Source: Pseudomonas viridiflava (GTDB lineage Bacteria; Pseudomonadota; Gammaproteobacteria; Pseudomonadales; Pseudomonadaceae). From it: a DNA stretch of 48,415 nucleotides. This document shows, piece by piece, positions 24,030-32,313 of this stretch. The notes beneath the pieces were generated by a model. That model was given only the letters and a program-made list of their open reading frames with translations, made no database searches and was not told the origin of the DNA. The stretch spans positions 1 through 48,415 of the forward strand of contig NZ_UTHA01000141.1 of the NCBI RefSeq assembly GCF_900582195.1, written 5' to 3'. Numbering within the stretch: position 1 is the stretch's first letter; each line of letters opens with the position of its first letter. The position numbers were made by a program, and so were the translations under genes.

Positions 24030-24446
24030 ATGAACGCTTCGCAACGAGAAGAACGGGCGCGCGACGTCGGTCTGCTGTTCCTGCGGGTCAGCGGCGGATT
24101 GTTCCTGCTCTGGGTCCACGGCTTGCCCAAGCTGCTCGACTTCACCGCGCAACTGCAGCTGATCGAAGACCCGTTTCACCTCGGTGCCCATCTCACCCTG
24201 ATTCTGGCGATCTTCGCCGAAGTCCTCTGTCCACTACTGATCGTCGCCGGGGTACTGGCGCGATTGGCCTGCGTGCCTATTCTCTTTGTGCTGCTGGTGG
24301 CGTTGCTCGTCGTGCATCCGCAATGGAGTGTGGCTGAAGGGCAGTTCGGCTGGTTGCTGCTGATCCTGTTTACCACTGTGTTGATCGCTGGGCCGGGACG
24401 GCTGGCGATTTCTGTTCGTTTGCCCGGAGTGTTGCGTTATGCCTGA
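24030..24446 (+). CDS. DoxX-family membrane protein
   Basis: 138 residues with four hydrophobic segments and the DoxX-type opening GLLFLRVSGGLFLLWVHGLP. Members are small inner-membrane proteins linked to quinone or thiol redox chemistry, usually of unknown exact role. It is the first gene of a four-gene operon and overlaps the next gene by eight bases, so the two are probably translationally coupled. Confidence 0.88.
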   Translation: MNASQREERARDVGLLFLRVSGGLFLLWVHGLPKLLDFTAQLQLIEDPFHLGAHLTLILAIFAEVLCPLLIVAGVLARLACVPILFVLLVALLVVHPQWSVAEGQFGWLLLILFTTVLIAGPGRLAISVRLPGVLRYA

Positions 24447-25065
24447 AGTCCTCAATTCACAAACACCGGGGGCCGATGAGACGGTCACGCTGATCATCAA
24501 ACACCGGGTCAAGGCCGGCTTCGAGTCGGCCTATGAAGCCTGGCTGCGCAATATCGTCCGTGTGGCAGGGCAGCGTGAGGGGCATTTGGGCGTGGACGTG
24601 GTGCGTGGCAAGCGCGGTCGTCTCGACTTCTACACCTGCGTGCTGCGTTTCAGCAGCACCGAAGCGATGCAAGGCTGGCTGGAGTCGCCGCAACGTCAGG
24701 CCCTGGTCGCCGAAGCCGCGCCAATGCTGGCTGACGGCGATCAGACTGAAGTCGCGCCGATCAATGAATTCTGGTTCTCGCCATTGGCCGATGCCGCTAC
24801 GCCGCCGCCGCGCTGGAAGCAGGCTGTCGTCTCGCTATTGGTGATTCTGCCGCACACCTTGCTCGTGCCGCTGATCTGGGGGCCGCTGCTGGCACTGCAT
24901 CCGATCCTTTCCAACTACGTGGTCGCCACGTTCCTGATCACCCTGACCATCGTGTTGTCGGTGGTGTACGTGGTGATGCCGCCGGTCACCCGATTATTTA
25001 CGCCGTGGCTCGAAGCCAGCCAGGCCCATGAACACCTCGATTCCCAAGAAACCTCGCCACGCTGA
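24439..25065 (+). CDS. Antibiotic-biosynthesis-monooxygenase (ABM) domain fused to two TM segments
   Basis: 208 residues. Residues 15-110 form an ABM-type ferredoxin-like fold (VTLIIKHRVKAGFESAYEAW, REGHLGVDVVRG, LDFYTCVLRF). Residues 125-185 carry two strong membrane segments (VVSLLVILPHTLLVPLIWGP and VVATFLITLTIVLSVVYVV). Such fusions (COG3224-like) are membrane-bound and uncharacterised; many ABM folds act on quinone-like substrates without cofactor. It overlaps doxX and precedes the amidohydrolase gene by 43 bases. Confidence 0.88.
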   Translation: MPEVLNSQTPGADETVTLIIKHRVKAGFESAYEAWLRNIVRVAGQREGHLGVDVVRGKRGRLDFYTCVLRFSSTEAMQGWLESPQRQALVAEAAPMLADGDQTEVAPINEFWFSPLADAATPPPRWKQAVVSLLVILPHTLLVPLIWGPLLALHPILSNYVVATFLITLTIVLSVVYVVMPPVTRLFTPWLEASQAHEHLDSQETSPR

Positions 25066-25108
25066 ACGCGCGGGGTTCGCTCCTTTTCACTTTGCTTGAG
25101 GAACTGCG

Positions 25109-26947
25109 ATGAGCGCCGATCTGATTTTATTCAATGGCCAGTTTCATACCGTAGACCGCACCAAACCGCTGGCCAGTGCCGTGGCCATCACCGATGGCCG
25201 TTTCGTGGTCGTCGGCAATGACAACCAGGCCATGGCCCTGCGCGGGCCGAACACGCAAGTGGTCGATATGCACGGTCGCTGCGTTATTCCCGGCCTCAAT
25301 GACTCGCACTTGCACCTGATCCGTGGCGGTTTGAACTACAACCTCGAACTGCGCTGGGAAGGCGTGCCGTCGCTCGCCGACGCGCTGCGCATGCTCAAGG
25401 ATCAGGCTGACCGCACACCAACTCCGCAATGGGTGCGTGTGGTCGGGGGCTGGAACGAATTCCAGTTCGCCGAAAAACGCATGCCGACCCTGGAAGAAAT
25501 CAACCAGGCCGCGCCGGACACCCCGGTGTTCATCCTGCACCTGTATGACCGTGCGCTGCTCAACCGCGCCGCCCTGCGCGTCGCCGGTTACACCCGCGAC
25601 ACGCCGAACCCGCCGGGTGGCGAGATCGTCCGTGACAGCAACGGCAACCCGACCGGCATGCTGGTCGCGCGGCCAAACGCGATGATCCTCTATTCGACGC
25701 TGGCCAAAGGGCCGAAGCTGCCGCTGGAATATCAGGTCAACTCGACCCGCCAGTTCATGCGCGAACTCAATCGCCTTGGCCTTACCAGTGCGATCGATGC
25801 CGGTGGTGGTTTCCAGAACTACCCGGACGATTATCAAGTGATCGAGCAACTGGCCAAAGACGACCAGTTGACCGTGCGCATCGCCTACAACCTGTTCACC
25901 CAGAAACCGAAAGAAGAGCTGAGCGATTTCCAGAACTGGACCGGCAGCGTCAAATTGCACCAGGGCGACGACTTCCTGCGTCACAACGGCGCCGGCGAGA
26001 TGCTGGTGTTCTCGGCAGCGGATTTCGAAGACTTCCTCGAACCGCGCCCGGACCTGCCGCAAACCATGGAGCAGGAGTTGGAGCCGGTGGTGCGCCACTT
26101 GGTCGAGCAGCGCTGGCCGTTCCGTTTGCACGCCACGTACAACGAATCGATCAGCCGCATGCTCGACGTGTTCGAGAAGGTCAACCGTGACATTCCGTTC
26201 AACGGTTTGCCGTGGTTCTTCGACCACGCCGAAACCATCACCCCGCAGAACATCGAGCGGGTGAAAGCGCTGGGCGGCGGCATCGCGATTCAGGATCGCA
26301 TGGCGTTCCAGGGTGAGTACTTTGTCGACCGCTACGGCAAGCAAGCCGCCGAGGCGACGCCACCGATCAAACGCATGCTCGCCGAAGGTGTGCCGGTCGG
26401 TGCGGGCACTGATGCCACGCGCGTTTCCAGTTACAACCCGTGGACTTCGCTGTACTGGATGGTCAGCGGCCGTACCGTCGGCGGTCTGGCCCTGTACGAA
26501 GAAGGGTTGCCACGTGCCACCGCGCTGGAATTGTTCACCCACGGCAGCGCCTGGTTTTCCTCGGAGCAGGGCAAGAAGGGCCAGATCAAAGTCGGGCAAC
26601 TGGCGGATCTGGCGGCGTTGAGCGCGGACTTCTTCCATGTCGAGGAAGAAGCTATCAAGTGGATCGAATCGGTACTGACCGTGGTCGGCGGCAAGATTGT
26701 CTACGCGGCCGGCGACTTCGAAGACCTCGGCCCGCGCTCGATTCCGGTACTGCCGGACTGGTCGCCGGTAGTGAAAGTCCCGGGCCACTGGCGGCCGAAT
26801 TCGCCATTGCAGGCGCAGGTGCACCAGTGCAGCGGCCCGTGCGCGGTGCACACCCACAGCCATGAAAAGGCGCGGATGTCGAACGCACCGGTCAGCGACT
26901 TCGCCGGTTTCTGGGGCGCGTTCGGCTGCTCCTGCTTCGCTTTCTGA
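25109..26947 (+). CDS. YtcJ-type amidohydrolase with Cys-rich C-terminal tail
   Basis: 612 residues of the COG1574 amidohydrolase branch. Visible are the start-strand signature ADLILFNGQFHTVD, the metal-binding NDSHLHL (His67, His69), RLHATYNESISRMLD, WFFDHAETITPQNIERV and the late aspartate GAGTDATRVSSYNPW, in a TIM barrel flanked by a beta-sandwich. The last 45 residues are unusual, with CSGPCAVHTHSH and a hydrophobic end FWGAFGCSCFAF: four cysteines and several histidines that might bind metal. Substrate unknown, probably an amide or cyclic amide. A hairpin and the YcaC-type gene follow. Confidence 0.9.
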   Translation: MSADLILFNGQFHTVDRTKPLASAVAITDGRFVVVGNDNQAMALRGPNTQVVDMHGRCVIPGLNDSHLHLIRGGLNYNLELRWEGVPSLADALRMLKDQADRTPTPQWVRVVGGWNEFQFAEKRMPTLEEINQAAPDTPVFILHLYDRALLNRAALRVAGYTRDTPNPPGGEIVRDSNGNPTGMLVARPNAMILYSTLAKGPKLPLEYQVNSTRQFMRELNRLGLTSAIDAGGGFQNYPDDYQVIEQLAKDDQLTVRIAYNLFTQKPKEELSDFQNWTGSVKLHQGDDFLRHNGAGEMLVFSAADFEDFLEPRPDLPQTMEQELEPVVRHLVEQRWPFRLHATYNESISRMLDVFEKVNRDIPFNGLPWFFDHAETITPQNIERVKALGGGIAIQDRMAFQGEYFVDRYGKQAAEATPPIKRMLAEGVPVGAGTDATRVSSYNPWTSLYWMVSGRTVGGLALYEEGLPRATALELFTHGSAWFSSEQGKKGQIKVGQLADLAALSADFFHVEEEAIKWIESVLTVVGGKIVYAAGDFEDLGPRSIPVLPDWSPVVKVPGHWRPNSPLQAQVHQCSGPCAVHTHSHEKARMSNAPVSDFAGFWGAFGCSCFAF

Positions 26948-26958
26948 TTTCCCCTGAA

Positions 26959-26980
26959 GCGCCGGCCATCCGGTCGGCGC
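26959..26980 (+). promoter_or_regulatory. Intercistronic hairpin
   Basis: GCGCCGGCC (26959-26967) pairs with GGTCGGCGC (26972-26980) around ATCC, in the 70-base gap between the amidohydrolase and YcaC-type genes. There is no T-run, so it is more likely an mRNA-stability or processing element than a terminator. Confidence 0.5.
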
Positions 26981-27017
26981 TCAACGCTTCATCCATCCGT
27001 CCATCAGGAGTTTTCCC

Positions 27018-27641
27018 ATGAGCGTTCCTTACACACGTTTGAACAAAGATGATGCGGTCGTACTGCTTGTCGATCACCAGACCGGCCTGATTTCGCTGGT
27101 CCAGGATTTCACCCCGAACGAGTTCAAGAACAACGTGCTGGCGCTGGGCGACATCGCCAAGTTCTTCAAACTGCCAACCATCCTCACCACCAGTTTCGAT
27201 GCCGGCCCGAACGGCCCGATCGTGCCTGAATTGCGCGAGCAGTTCCCGGATGCACCGTTCATTCAGCGTCCAGGCCAGATCAATGCCTGGGACAACGAAG
27301 ACTTCGTTAAAGCGATCAAGGCGACCGGGCGCAAGCAACTGATCATCGCCGGTGTGGTGACTGACGTTTGCGTAGCGTTCCCGACCCTGTCGGCCATCGC
27401 TGAAGGCTATGAAGTGTTTGTGGTGACCGACTCGTCCGGCACCTTCAATAGCACCGTGCAACAAGCGGCGTGGGCGCGGATGTCGGCAGCGGGTGCACAC
27501 CTGCTGAACTGGTTCTCGGTGGCGTGCGAGCTGCAGGGTGACTGGCGCAACGATATGGAAGGTCTGGCGCATCTGCTGTCGGAGCGTCTGCCTAACTATC
27601 GCAACCTGATCAACAGCTATACCAAGTTCACTGCCAAGTAA
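27018..27641 (+). CDS. YcaC-type isochorismatase-fold hydrolase
   Basis: 207 residues. It shows the cysteine-hydrolase layout LLVDHQTGLISLVQDF (catalytic Asp), a lysine in the KAIKATGRKQLIIAG strand region, and Cys118 in GVVTDVCVAFPTLSA, the same number as the active-site cysteine of E. coli YcaC. The C terminus, WRNDMEGLAHLLSERLPNY, is also YcaC-like. YcaC forms an octamer with unknown physiological substrate. The ATG follows AGGAG. As last gene of the operon it could act on the product of the amidohydrolase. Confidence 0.92.
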   Translation: MSVPYTRLNKDDAVVLLVDHQTGLISLVQDFTPNEFKNNVLALGDIAKFFKLPTILTTSFDAGPNGPIVPELREQFPDAPFIQRPGQINAWDNEDFVKAIKATGRKQLIIAGVVTDVCVAFPTLSAIAEGYEVFVVTDSSGTFNSTVQQAAWARMSAAGAHLLNWFSVACELQGDWRNDMEGLAHLLSERLPNYRNLINSYTKFTAK

Positions 27642-27686
27642 TCGGCTGATCCTGAAAAGCCCCTCATCGGAACGCCGCCCGCCTAA

Positions 27687-27821
27687 CCCTCTCCCGGAGG
27701 GAGAGGGGACTGACCGAGGGGCTCTTTCGGGATACGCCGACGTGCAATACCGAGCCGAACTTCAGTTTTGAACAGCTTGAAGATCGGCTCCCTTTCCCCC
27801 TCGCCCCCTTGGGGGAGAGGG
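27687..27821. repeat. Inverted pair of CCCTCTCCC-type intergenic palindromes
   Basis: The first palindrome, CCCTCTCCC-GGA-GGGAGAGGG (27687-27707), is perfect. The second (27798-27821) pairs CCCTCGCCCCC with GGGGGAGAGGG around TT, with one mismatch. Their flanks (AACCCTCTCCC and its complement GGGAGAGGGTT) show they are inverted copies. They fill the 216-base gap between convergent genes and may also act as terminators. Confidence 0.75.
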
Positions 27822-27857
27822 TTGGGGTGAGGGGGGTAAGCTTTTGATCTTGCCGCT

Positions 27858-29285
27858 TCAACGCTTCTGCAGCCAACCGAGAAACCCACCTTTCCTCACC
27901 GCCACCGGTTTGCCCATCAACGCGAGGCGACTGTTCTGCTGACGCACTGCCTGCAATTTGTTCAACGCCCGTCCGACTTCCGCGCGTTGTTCCATACACT
28001 CGCGAGTGAGGTTCTTGTCGAGACGATAAATGATGCTCGACGTCAACGCCGTGAACGTCGCCTGCGACGGTGTATCCGCCAGAATGCTCTGTTCACCCAT
28101 GACCTCACTCGGCCCCATCCGGCCCGCCTCAACCTTGCTATCACCGTCCGCCACGGTCGCACTGACGACGCCGGTGGCAATCACGAACAGACTGTCCGGC
28201 ACTTCATCCAGATCCAGCACCACCTGGCCCGCCGAGTACTGCTGCGCAACCATCGATTCCGCCAGGCGATCGCGCTCCTCACTGCTCAGCGAGCGGAAGA
28301 TTTTCACTTCATCGAGCAACGCACGAGCACGGGTCGAAGGTTCGATCACGCCGTCCGGATGCCGCGAAATGCCCGCGGCTTCGAGATGCCGGTGGGCGAG
28401 GTCGAACAGTTGATTGCGCACTTCGCTTTTCTTGCCAAGTTCGGCGATGAAGCCGCTGGCGACGTATTCCGACATGGTTTCGCCGGCCTCTTTCAGCACG
28501 GCTTTCGGCGCTGGCGTCAGCAACAGAGAGCTGCTGCCCTGCAAGGTGCGATCAAGCGCATCGAGTACTCGACGCGGGCGGATGTGATTCGGCACCTGAA
28601 TGCTGATCGACACGCCGTGCATGTTGTTCGGGCGGCTGAGGTTGACGATCTTCGCCTTGGCTGCCACCGAGTTCGGCACCACGGCCATGGTGCCTGCGCT
28701 GGTCAGCAGATGCGTGGCGCGCCAGTCGATGTCGAAGACTTTGCCTTCGACGCCGTCGATCACCACAAAATCATCCACCTGATACGGCTTGGTGGTGTTG
28801 AGCACGATCCCGGAAAACACATCGGCCAGGGTGCTTTGCAGCGCCAGACCGACAACGATAGCCACCACGCCGGAGGTCGCCAGCAAGCCTTTCACCGGCA
28901 GCTCCAACACATAGCCGGCAGCCGCGACGGTGGCGACCAGAAACACCAGTGCACCGATGACGTCCTGCAGCAAACGACCGCTGTGGCCGATGCGGCGCAT
29001 CAGTGCCAAACCGATGACTTCGGTCAGCACCCGCGCGGCGTACAGCCACCAGAGAATCCCCAACGCCGTCGCACCCAACTGCGCCACGCGGTCATCGGTA
29101 AATTGTGGTGCTTGCAAAGGACTGACGCCGGCGTTGATCACCAGCGCCGTGAACGCCAGAAACAGCACCAACCGGACACCGACTCTTGGGGCGCGATGGG
29201 TGAAGGGCGAGAAGTGCCAGAGCACGGCGTCGAGCAGCAGCAGGACGGCGCTCCAGGACAGCAAGTGAGTGTAGAAAAGAGTCAT
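27858..29285 (-). CDS. MscS-family channel with C-terminal cyclic-nucleotide-binding domain
   Basis: 475 residues. Four or five hydrophobic segments occupy the first 150 residues. The MscS pore helix and beta domain follow (LLATSGVVAIVVGLALQSTL, DVFSGIVLNTTKPYQVDDFV, ATHLLTSAGTMAVVPNS). Residues 340-455 are a cNMP-binding fold (FRSLSSEERDRLAESM, LFVIATGVVSATVADG, GEQSILADTPSQATFTALTS). This is the bacterial bCNG arrangement; known members respond weakly to stretch and may be gated by cyclic nucleotides. It is transcribed alone, with a REP doublet between it and the next minus-strand gene. Confidence 0.92.
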   Translation of the reverse strand: MTLFYTHLLSWSAVLLLLDAVLWHFSPFTHRAPRVGVRLVLFLAFTALVINAGVSPLQAPQFTDDRVAQLGATALGILWWLYAARVLTEVIGLALMRRIGHSGRLLQDVIGALVFLVATVAAAGYVLELPVKGLLATSGVVAIVVGLALQSTLADVFSGIVLNTTKPYQVDDFVVIDGVEGKVFDIDWRATHLLTSAGTMAVVPNSVAAKAKIVNLSRPNNMHGVSISIQVPNHIRPRRVLDALDRTLQGSSSLLLTPAPKAVLKEAGETMSEYVASGFIAELGKKSEVRNQLFDLAHRHLEAAGISRHPDGVIEPSTRARALLDEVKIFRSLSSEERDRLAESMVAQQYSAGQVVLDLDEVPDSLFVIATGVVSATVADGDSKVEAGRMGPSEVMGEQSILADTPSQATFTALTSSIIYRLDKNLTRECMEQRAEVGRALNKLQAVRQQNSRLALMGKPVAVRKGGFLGWLQKR

Positions 29286-29313
29286 GACCGAAGCTCCGCA
29301 GTGTCTGCCAATA

Positions 29314-29389
29314 AAAAGATCGCAGCCTGCGGCAGCGCCTACAGAAGAACGTATTCCAATGTAGGTGCTGCCGCAGGTTGCGATCTTTT
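29314..29389. repeat. REP doublet (GATCGCAGCCTGCGGCAG type)
   Basis: An arm from 29314 to 29343 (AAAAGATCGCAGCCTGCGGC onward) and its near-perfect complement from 29360 to 29389, separated by 16 bases. It fills the gap between the channel gene and the exported hydrolase gene and is a different REP class from the copies at 16653 and 33139. Confidence 0.9.
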
Positions 29390-29393
29390 GCCG

Positions 29394-30416
29394 TTAAGGC
29401 TGCAAGTGGGTTTTCAGTTCAGCGGCCGCCTGACGCACCGCCGCTTTCACCTCAGGAATCTGACTCAGCGGATTGAGCAGGCCGAAGTCATGAATCATCC
29501 CGTTGTAACGCACCGAGGTCACCGCCACACCAGCCGCATCAAGGTGCCGTGCATAGCCTTCGCCTTCGTCACGCAGCACGTCGAATTCGGCGGTCTGCAC
29601 CAACGCGGCAGGCAGGCCTTTGAGCTGTTCGGTGCTGGCGTTCAGTGGCGAGGCGTGGATCTGCGCACGTTCGGCCGGGTTGGTGGTGTAGTTGTCCCAG
29701 AACCACTGCATCATGCCTTTGGTGAGGAAATGGCCCTCGGCGAATTGCTGGTACGAATCGTCGTCGAACTGCGCGTTGGTCACCGGCCACATCAGCAGCT
29801 GGAAGCGCAGCGCCGGGGCTTTCTGTTCCTTGGCCATCAACGCCACGACCGCCGCCATGTTGCCGCCGACACTGTTGCCGGCCACTGCCAGACGCTTGCC
29901 GTCGACACCGATGTCCTTGCCGTGCTCGGCCACCCATTTCGTCGCGGCGTAAGCCTGGTTGATCGCGGTCGGGTACTGCGCTTCCGGCGACGGCGTGTAA
30001 TCGACGTACACCGCAACCGCGCCAGAACCCACCACCAGATCACGAATCAGGCGCTGGTGCGTCGGGTAATCGCCGAGCACCCAGCCGCCACCGTGGAAGA
30101 ACATGAACACCGGCAATTCGCCTTTGACCTTGGCCGGACGCACCACTTTCAGGTTGATCGTCTGGCCATCGACCTTGATCGCCTTGTCGCTGACTTCGAC
30201 ACCGGACAAGTCCACCTTCACCGAAGCCTGGGCGCCGGTCAGCACCGCACGGGCGTCTTTCGGGCTAAGTTGCTCCAGCGGTTTACCACCACCGGCGGCG
30301 AGGGCGTCGAGGAAGGCCTGGGTGTTGTGTTCGACCCCGCTGCTTTCAGCGGCGAAAGCGTTGCCGATGGACAGGGCGAGGAGGGAAGCGGTCAGGGTTT
30401 TCTTGACGATGTTCAT
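29394..30416 (-). CDS. Exported alpha/beta hydrolase (HSL/fold-3 type)
   Basis: 340 residues from the ATG at 30416, which gives a clean signal peptide (TLTASLLALSIGNAFA, cleavage before AES). Hormone-sensitive-lipase-type motifs are present: oxyanion hole FFHGGGWVLGD, nucleophile GNSVGGN with Ser182, acid residue in TAEFDVLRDEGE, and histidine in GMIHDFGLL. Activity is likely an esterase on small acyl esters in the periplasm. It diverges from a LysR gene that probably regulates it. Confidence 0.92.
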   Translation of the reverse strand: MNIVKKTLTASLLALSIGNAFAAESSGVEHNTQAFLDALAAGGGKPLEQLSPKDARAVLTGAQASVKVDLSGVEVSDKAIKVDGQTINLKVVRPAKVKGELPVFMFFHGGGWVLGDYPTHQRLIRDLVVGSGAVAVYVDYTPSPEAQYPTAINQAYAATKWVAEHGKDIGVDGKRLAVAGNSVGGNMAAVVALMAKEQKAPALRFQLLMWPVTNAQFDDDSYQQFAEGHFLTKGMMQWFWDNYTTNPAERAQIHASPLNASTEQLKGLPAALVQTAEFDVLRDEGEGYARHLDAAGVAVTSVRYNGMIHDFGLLNPLSQIPEVKAAVRQAAAELKTHLQP

Positions 30417-30577
30417 GGTGGAAATCCTTTTGAATGTTTTTGATTTTTTATGCCTGGGTTGCGGGCTGCTGTGGCGCTGGGGTTCGGGCCTCAGCAACAC
30501 CGTGAGCACAGATTAATGGGCTGCCGAAAAGTGAAAAAGCGGCTATAAAGCGTTTAACTGTCCACCAGAGAGTGACA

Positions 30578-31477
30578 ATGAACCCGTTCGAAGACATGCG
30601 TATTTTTTGCCAGGTCATGGACTCCGGCAGCTTTACCTCAGCGGCCGATCAATTGGGCCTGTCCAAGCAGTTCGTCAGCCGTCGCTTGATGCAACTGGAA
30701 GAGCGCCTCGGCGTGCGGTTGTTGAACCGCTCGACCCGGCGCCTCGACGTCACGCCGCTGGGGCAGAGTTATTACGAATCGGCGTTGCGCCTGTTGGGTG
30801 AAGTCGAACAAGTGGAGCAGGGCATCGCCGGGCAGACCGCCGAGCCACGCGGGACGATTCGCTTGAGCGCGCCGCTGTCGTTTGCCGTGGCGCATCTGGG
30901 GTGTCTGTTGCCGCTGTTCTTGCAGCGTTATCGCGAGGTCACGGTGGAAGTGGATCTGAGTGATCGGCCGGTCGATCTGCTCGGCGAAGGCTACGATCTG
31001 GCGTTACGCATTGGCGTGCTCGAAGATTCGACATTGATTGCCCGGCGCATCGCGTCGATCGAGCGGGTGTACTGCGCCAGTCCGGCGTACCTCGCCGAGC
31101 GTGGCACGCCGCTGCAACCCGAAGATCTGCACAGCCATGACTGTCTGCCGTACGGGCATAGTCGTTCGGTGCAGTGGCGGTTTAACGCGGGGCAGGGCAA
31201 GCCGCTGTTGGTCAATGTCACCGGGCGCATGCGCGTGAACAACGGCGAGTTGCTCAGGGATGCGGCGGTGCAGGGGATGGGCATTACCTATCTGCCGACG
31301 TTCATTGTCGGCGCGGCGCTGAAGGATGGCCGGCTGGTGCCGGTGCTGGATGACCTGCGCCCGGAACCGCTGACGTTGTCAGCGGTGTATCCGCAACATC
31401 GCCAGGCGTCCAGACCAGTGCAAGCGCTGGTCGAATTCCTGCGTGAGCGGCTCAACCAGAGCCACGTCAATCTTTGA
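30578..31477 (+). CDS. LysR-family transcriptional regulator
   Basis: 299 residues. Helix-turn-helix at the N terminus (EDMRIFCQVMDSGSFTSAAD, LSKQFVSRRLMQLEERLGVR) and an effector domain starting GTIRLSAPLSFAVAHLG. It belongs to the common CrgA/DhcR-like branch. The ATG at 30578 is preceded by GAGAG; a GTG at 30572 is in frame. The 161-base gap to the divergent hydrolase gene holds AAGCG-GCTATA-AAGCG (30537-30552), a weak candidate site. Confidence 0.93.
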   Translation: MNPFEDMRIFCQVMDSGSFTSAADQLGLSKQFVSRRLMQLEERLGVRLLNRSTRRLDVTPLGQSYYESALRLLGEVEQVEQGIAGQTAEPRGTIRLSAPLSFAVAHLGCLLPLFLQRYREVTVEVDLSDRPVDLLGEGYDLALRIGVLEDSTLIARRIASIERVYCASPAYLAERGTPLQPEDLHSHDCLPYGHSRSVQWRFNAGQGKPLLVNVTGRMRVNNGELLRDAAVQGMGITYLPTFIVGAALKDGRLVPVLDDLRPEPLTLSAVYPQHRQASRPVQALVEFLRERLNQSHVNL

Positions 31478-31543
31478 TAGCGTGGCTCCCGGGAGACGGC
31501 GTGTTATCGATTGATCATCACTCCGTTCTCTTTGGTGTTGCCG

Positions 31544-31813
31544 TTACGGATATTCCTGTCGGGTATGCAAAACACTCAGAATCTCGATTTGGTCCGTCAC
31601 CTCATAAATCACAACGTAGTTCGGGTGCACGACGATCTCCCGCGTGCCGGGAGATCGACCTTTACGATAGAGATGGGGATGAACAGAAAGGGAGGTTGTG
31701 GCTTCCTCAATGGATTTCGAGAGAATCGTTGCAGCTGTAAAGTTTCTCTCGCCAATGTACTTGAGTATGTTCGACAGATCGGCCTTGGCTTCGGGCCGCC
31801 ATTTAATCTGCAT
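31544..31813 (-). CDS. RelE/ParE-family toxin
   Basis: 89 residues with the ParE/RelE fold signature: MQIKWRPEAKADLSNILKYI, a short basic mid-region HPHLYRKGRSPGTREIVV, and a C-terminal YVVIYEVTDQIEILSVLHTR. In this superfamily members either cleave ribosome-bound mRNA or inhibit gyrase; the mid-region and ending look more ParE-like. It overlaps the upstream antitoxin gene by 11 bases, the usual antitoxin-first order. Confidence 0.9.
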   Translation of the reverse strand: MQIKWRPEAKADLSNILKYIGERNFTAATILSKSIEEATTSLSVHPHLYRKGRSPGTREIVVHPNYVVIYEVTDQIEILSVLHTRQEYP

Positions 31814-31994
31814 CGGCCTTTTTTCGCATGGATTCGATCAAGGCATGCATTTCCGCCATCACTTCGTCATGGGCGATGCTCGGACGAGAATCATCTCTGG
31901 ACGCCTGCACCTTGGCTTGCAGCCAGCGGTCATGGCTGGCAGCCTGCTCTTCGCTTTCAAACTCTGAATCAACGGGGAAGATTTTGCTGTCCAT
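31803..31994 (-). CDS. Antitoxin of the RelE/ParE-type pair
   Basis: A 63-residue acidic protein (MDSKIFPVDSEFESEEQAAS, then a helical KVQASRDDSRPSIAHDEVMAEMHALIESM). The start at 31994 follows GGAGG (31999-32003); the frame is open 75 bases further upstream. The DEVMAEM-type ending is common in stability-determinant antitoxins paired with ParE-like toxins. No clear DNA-binding motif can be assigned by eye. The gene order and overlap with the toxin are the main evidence. Confidence 0.85.
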   Translation of the reverse strand: MDSKIFPVDSEFESEEQAASHDRWLQAKVQASRDDSRPSIAHDEVMAEMHALIESMRKKADAD

Positions 31995-32313
31995 AGTGCC
32001 TCCGGGATCAATGCCAGGCAGTCTATTCGGTACAGTGATTGCTGTCGTCGTTGTCTGGATGAATTGCACGTTTGTCGAACTCCATGGATATAGGGTTGTT
32101 CCGACAAATCCTAGACTGAGCGCTTCCGACGGCCAACCGCCAGAAGATGTAGGAAAACTTCACGGTTGCCAGAGAGCTTTCCATTTTTCTGTAGGACGCG
32201 CCTGATCTGACAGCTGCTAACGCTCGATGGGTTTACAACATTGCAACAAACGCCTGCGTGAAGACGTTCTATGCTCACACCCGCTCAATCACGAGCCTCA
32301 TCCGGAGCGCGCC
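31995..32313. other. Non-coding gap between antitoxin and methyltransferase genes
   Basis: A 319-base gap with no convincing gene. It contains the antitoxin ribosome-binding site at its left end and two direct TGTAGGA repeats (32148-32154 and 32190-32196) spaced 42 bases, about four helical turns. The stretch after the second repeat (GACGCGCCTGATC, CAGCTGCTAACGCTCGATGG) has the look of a promoter region, but no consensus promoter could be assigned. Confidence 0.5.

Noticed and set aside
25127..26863. A 578-codon minus-strand frame
   Set aside because: Antisense shadow of the amidohydrolase gene; no start signals or recognisable motifs.
27987..30443. An 818-codon plus-strand frame
   Set aside because: It runs antisense through both the MscS-type channel gene and the exported hydrolase gene and across a REP doublet; composition is that of a shadow frame.
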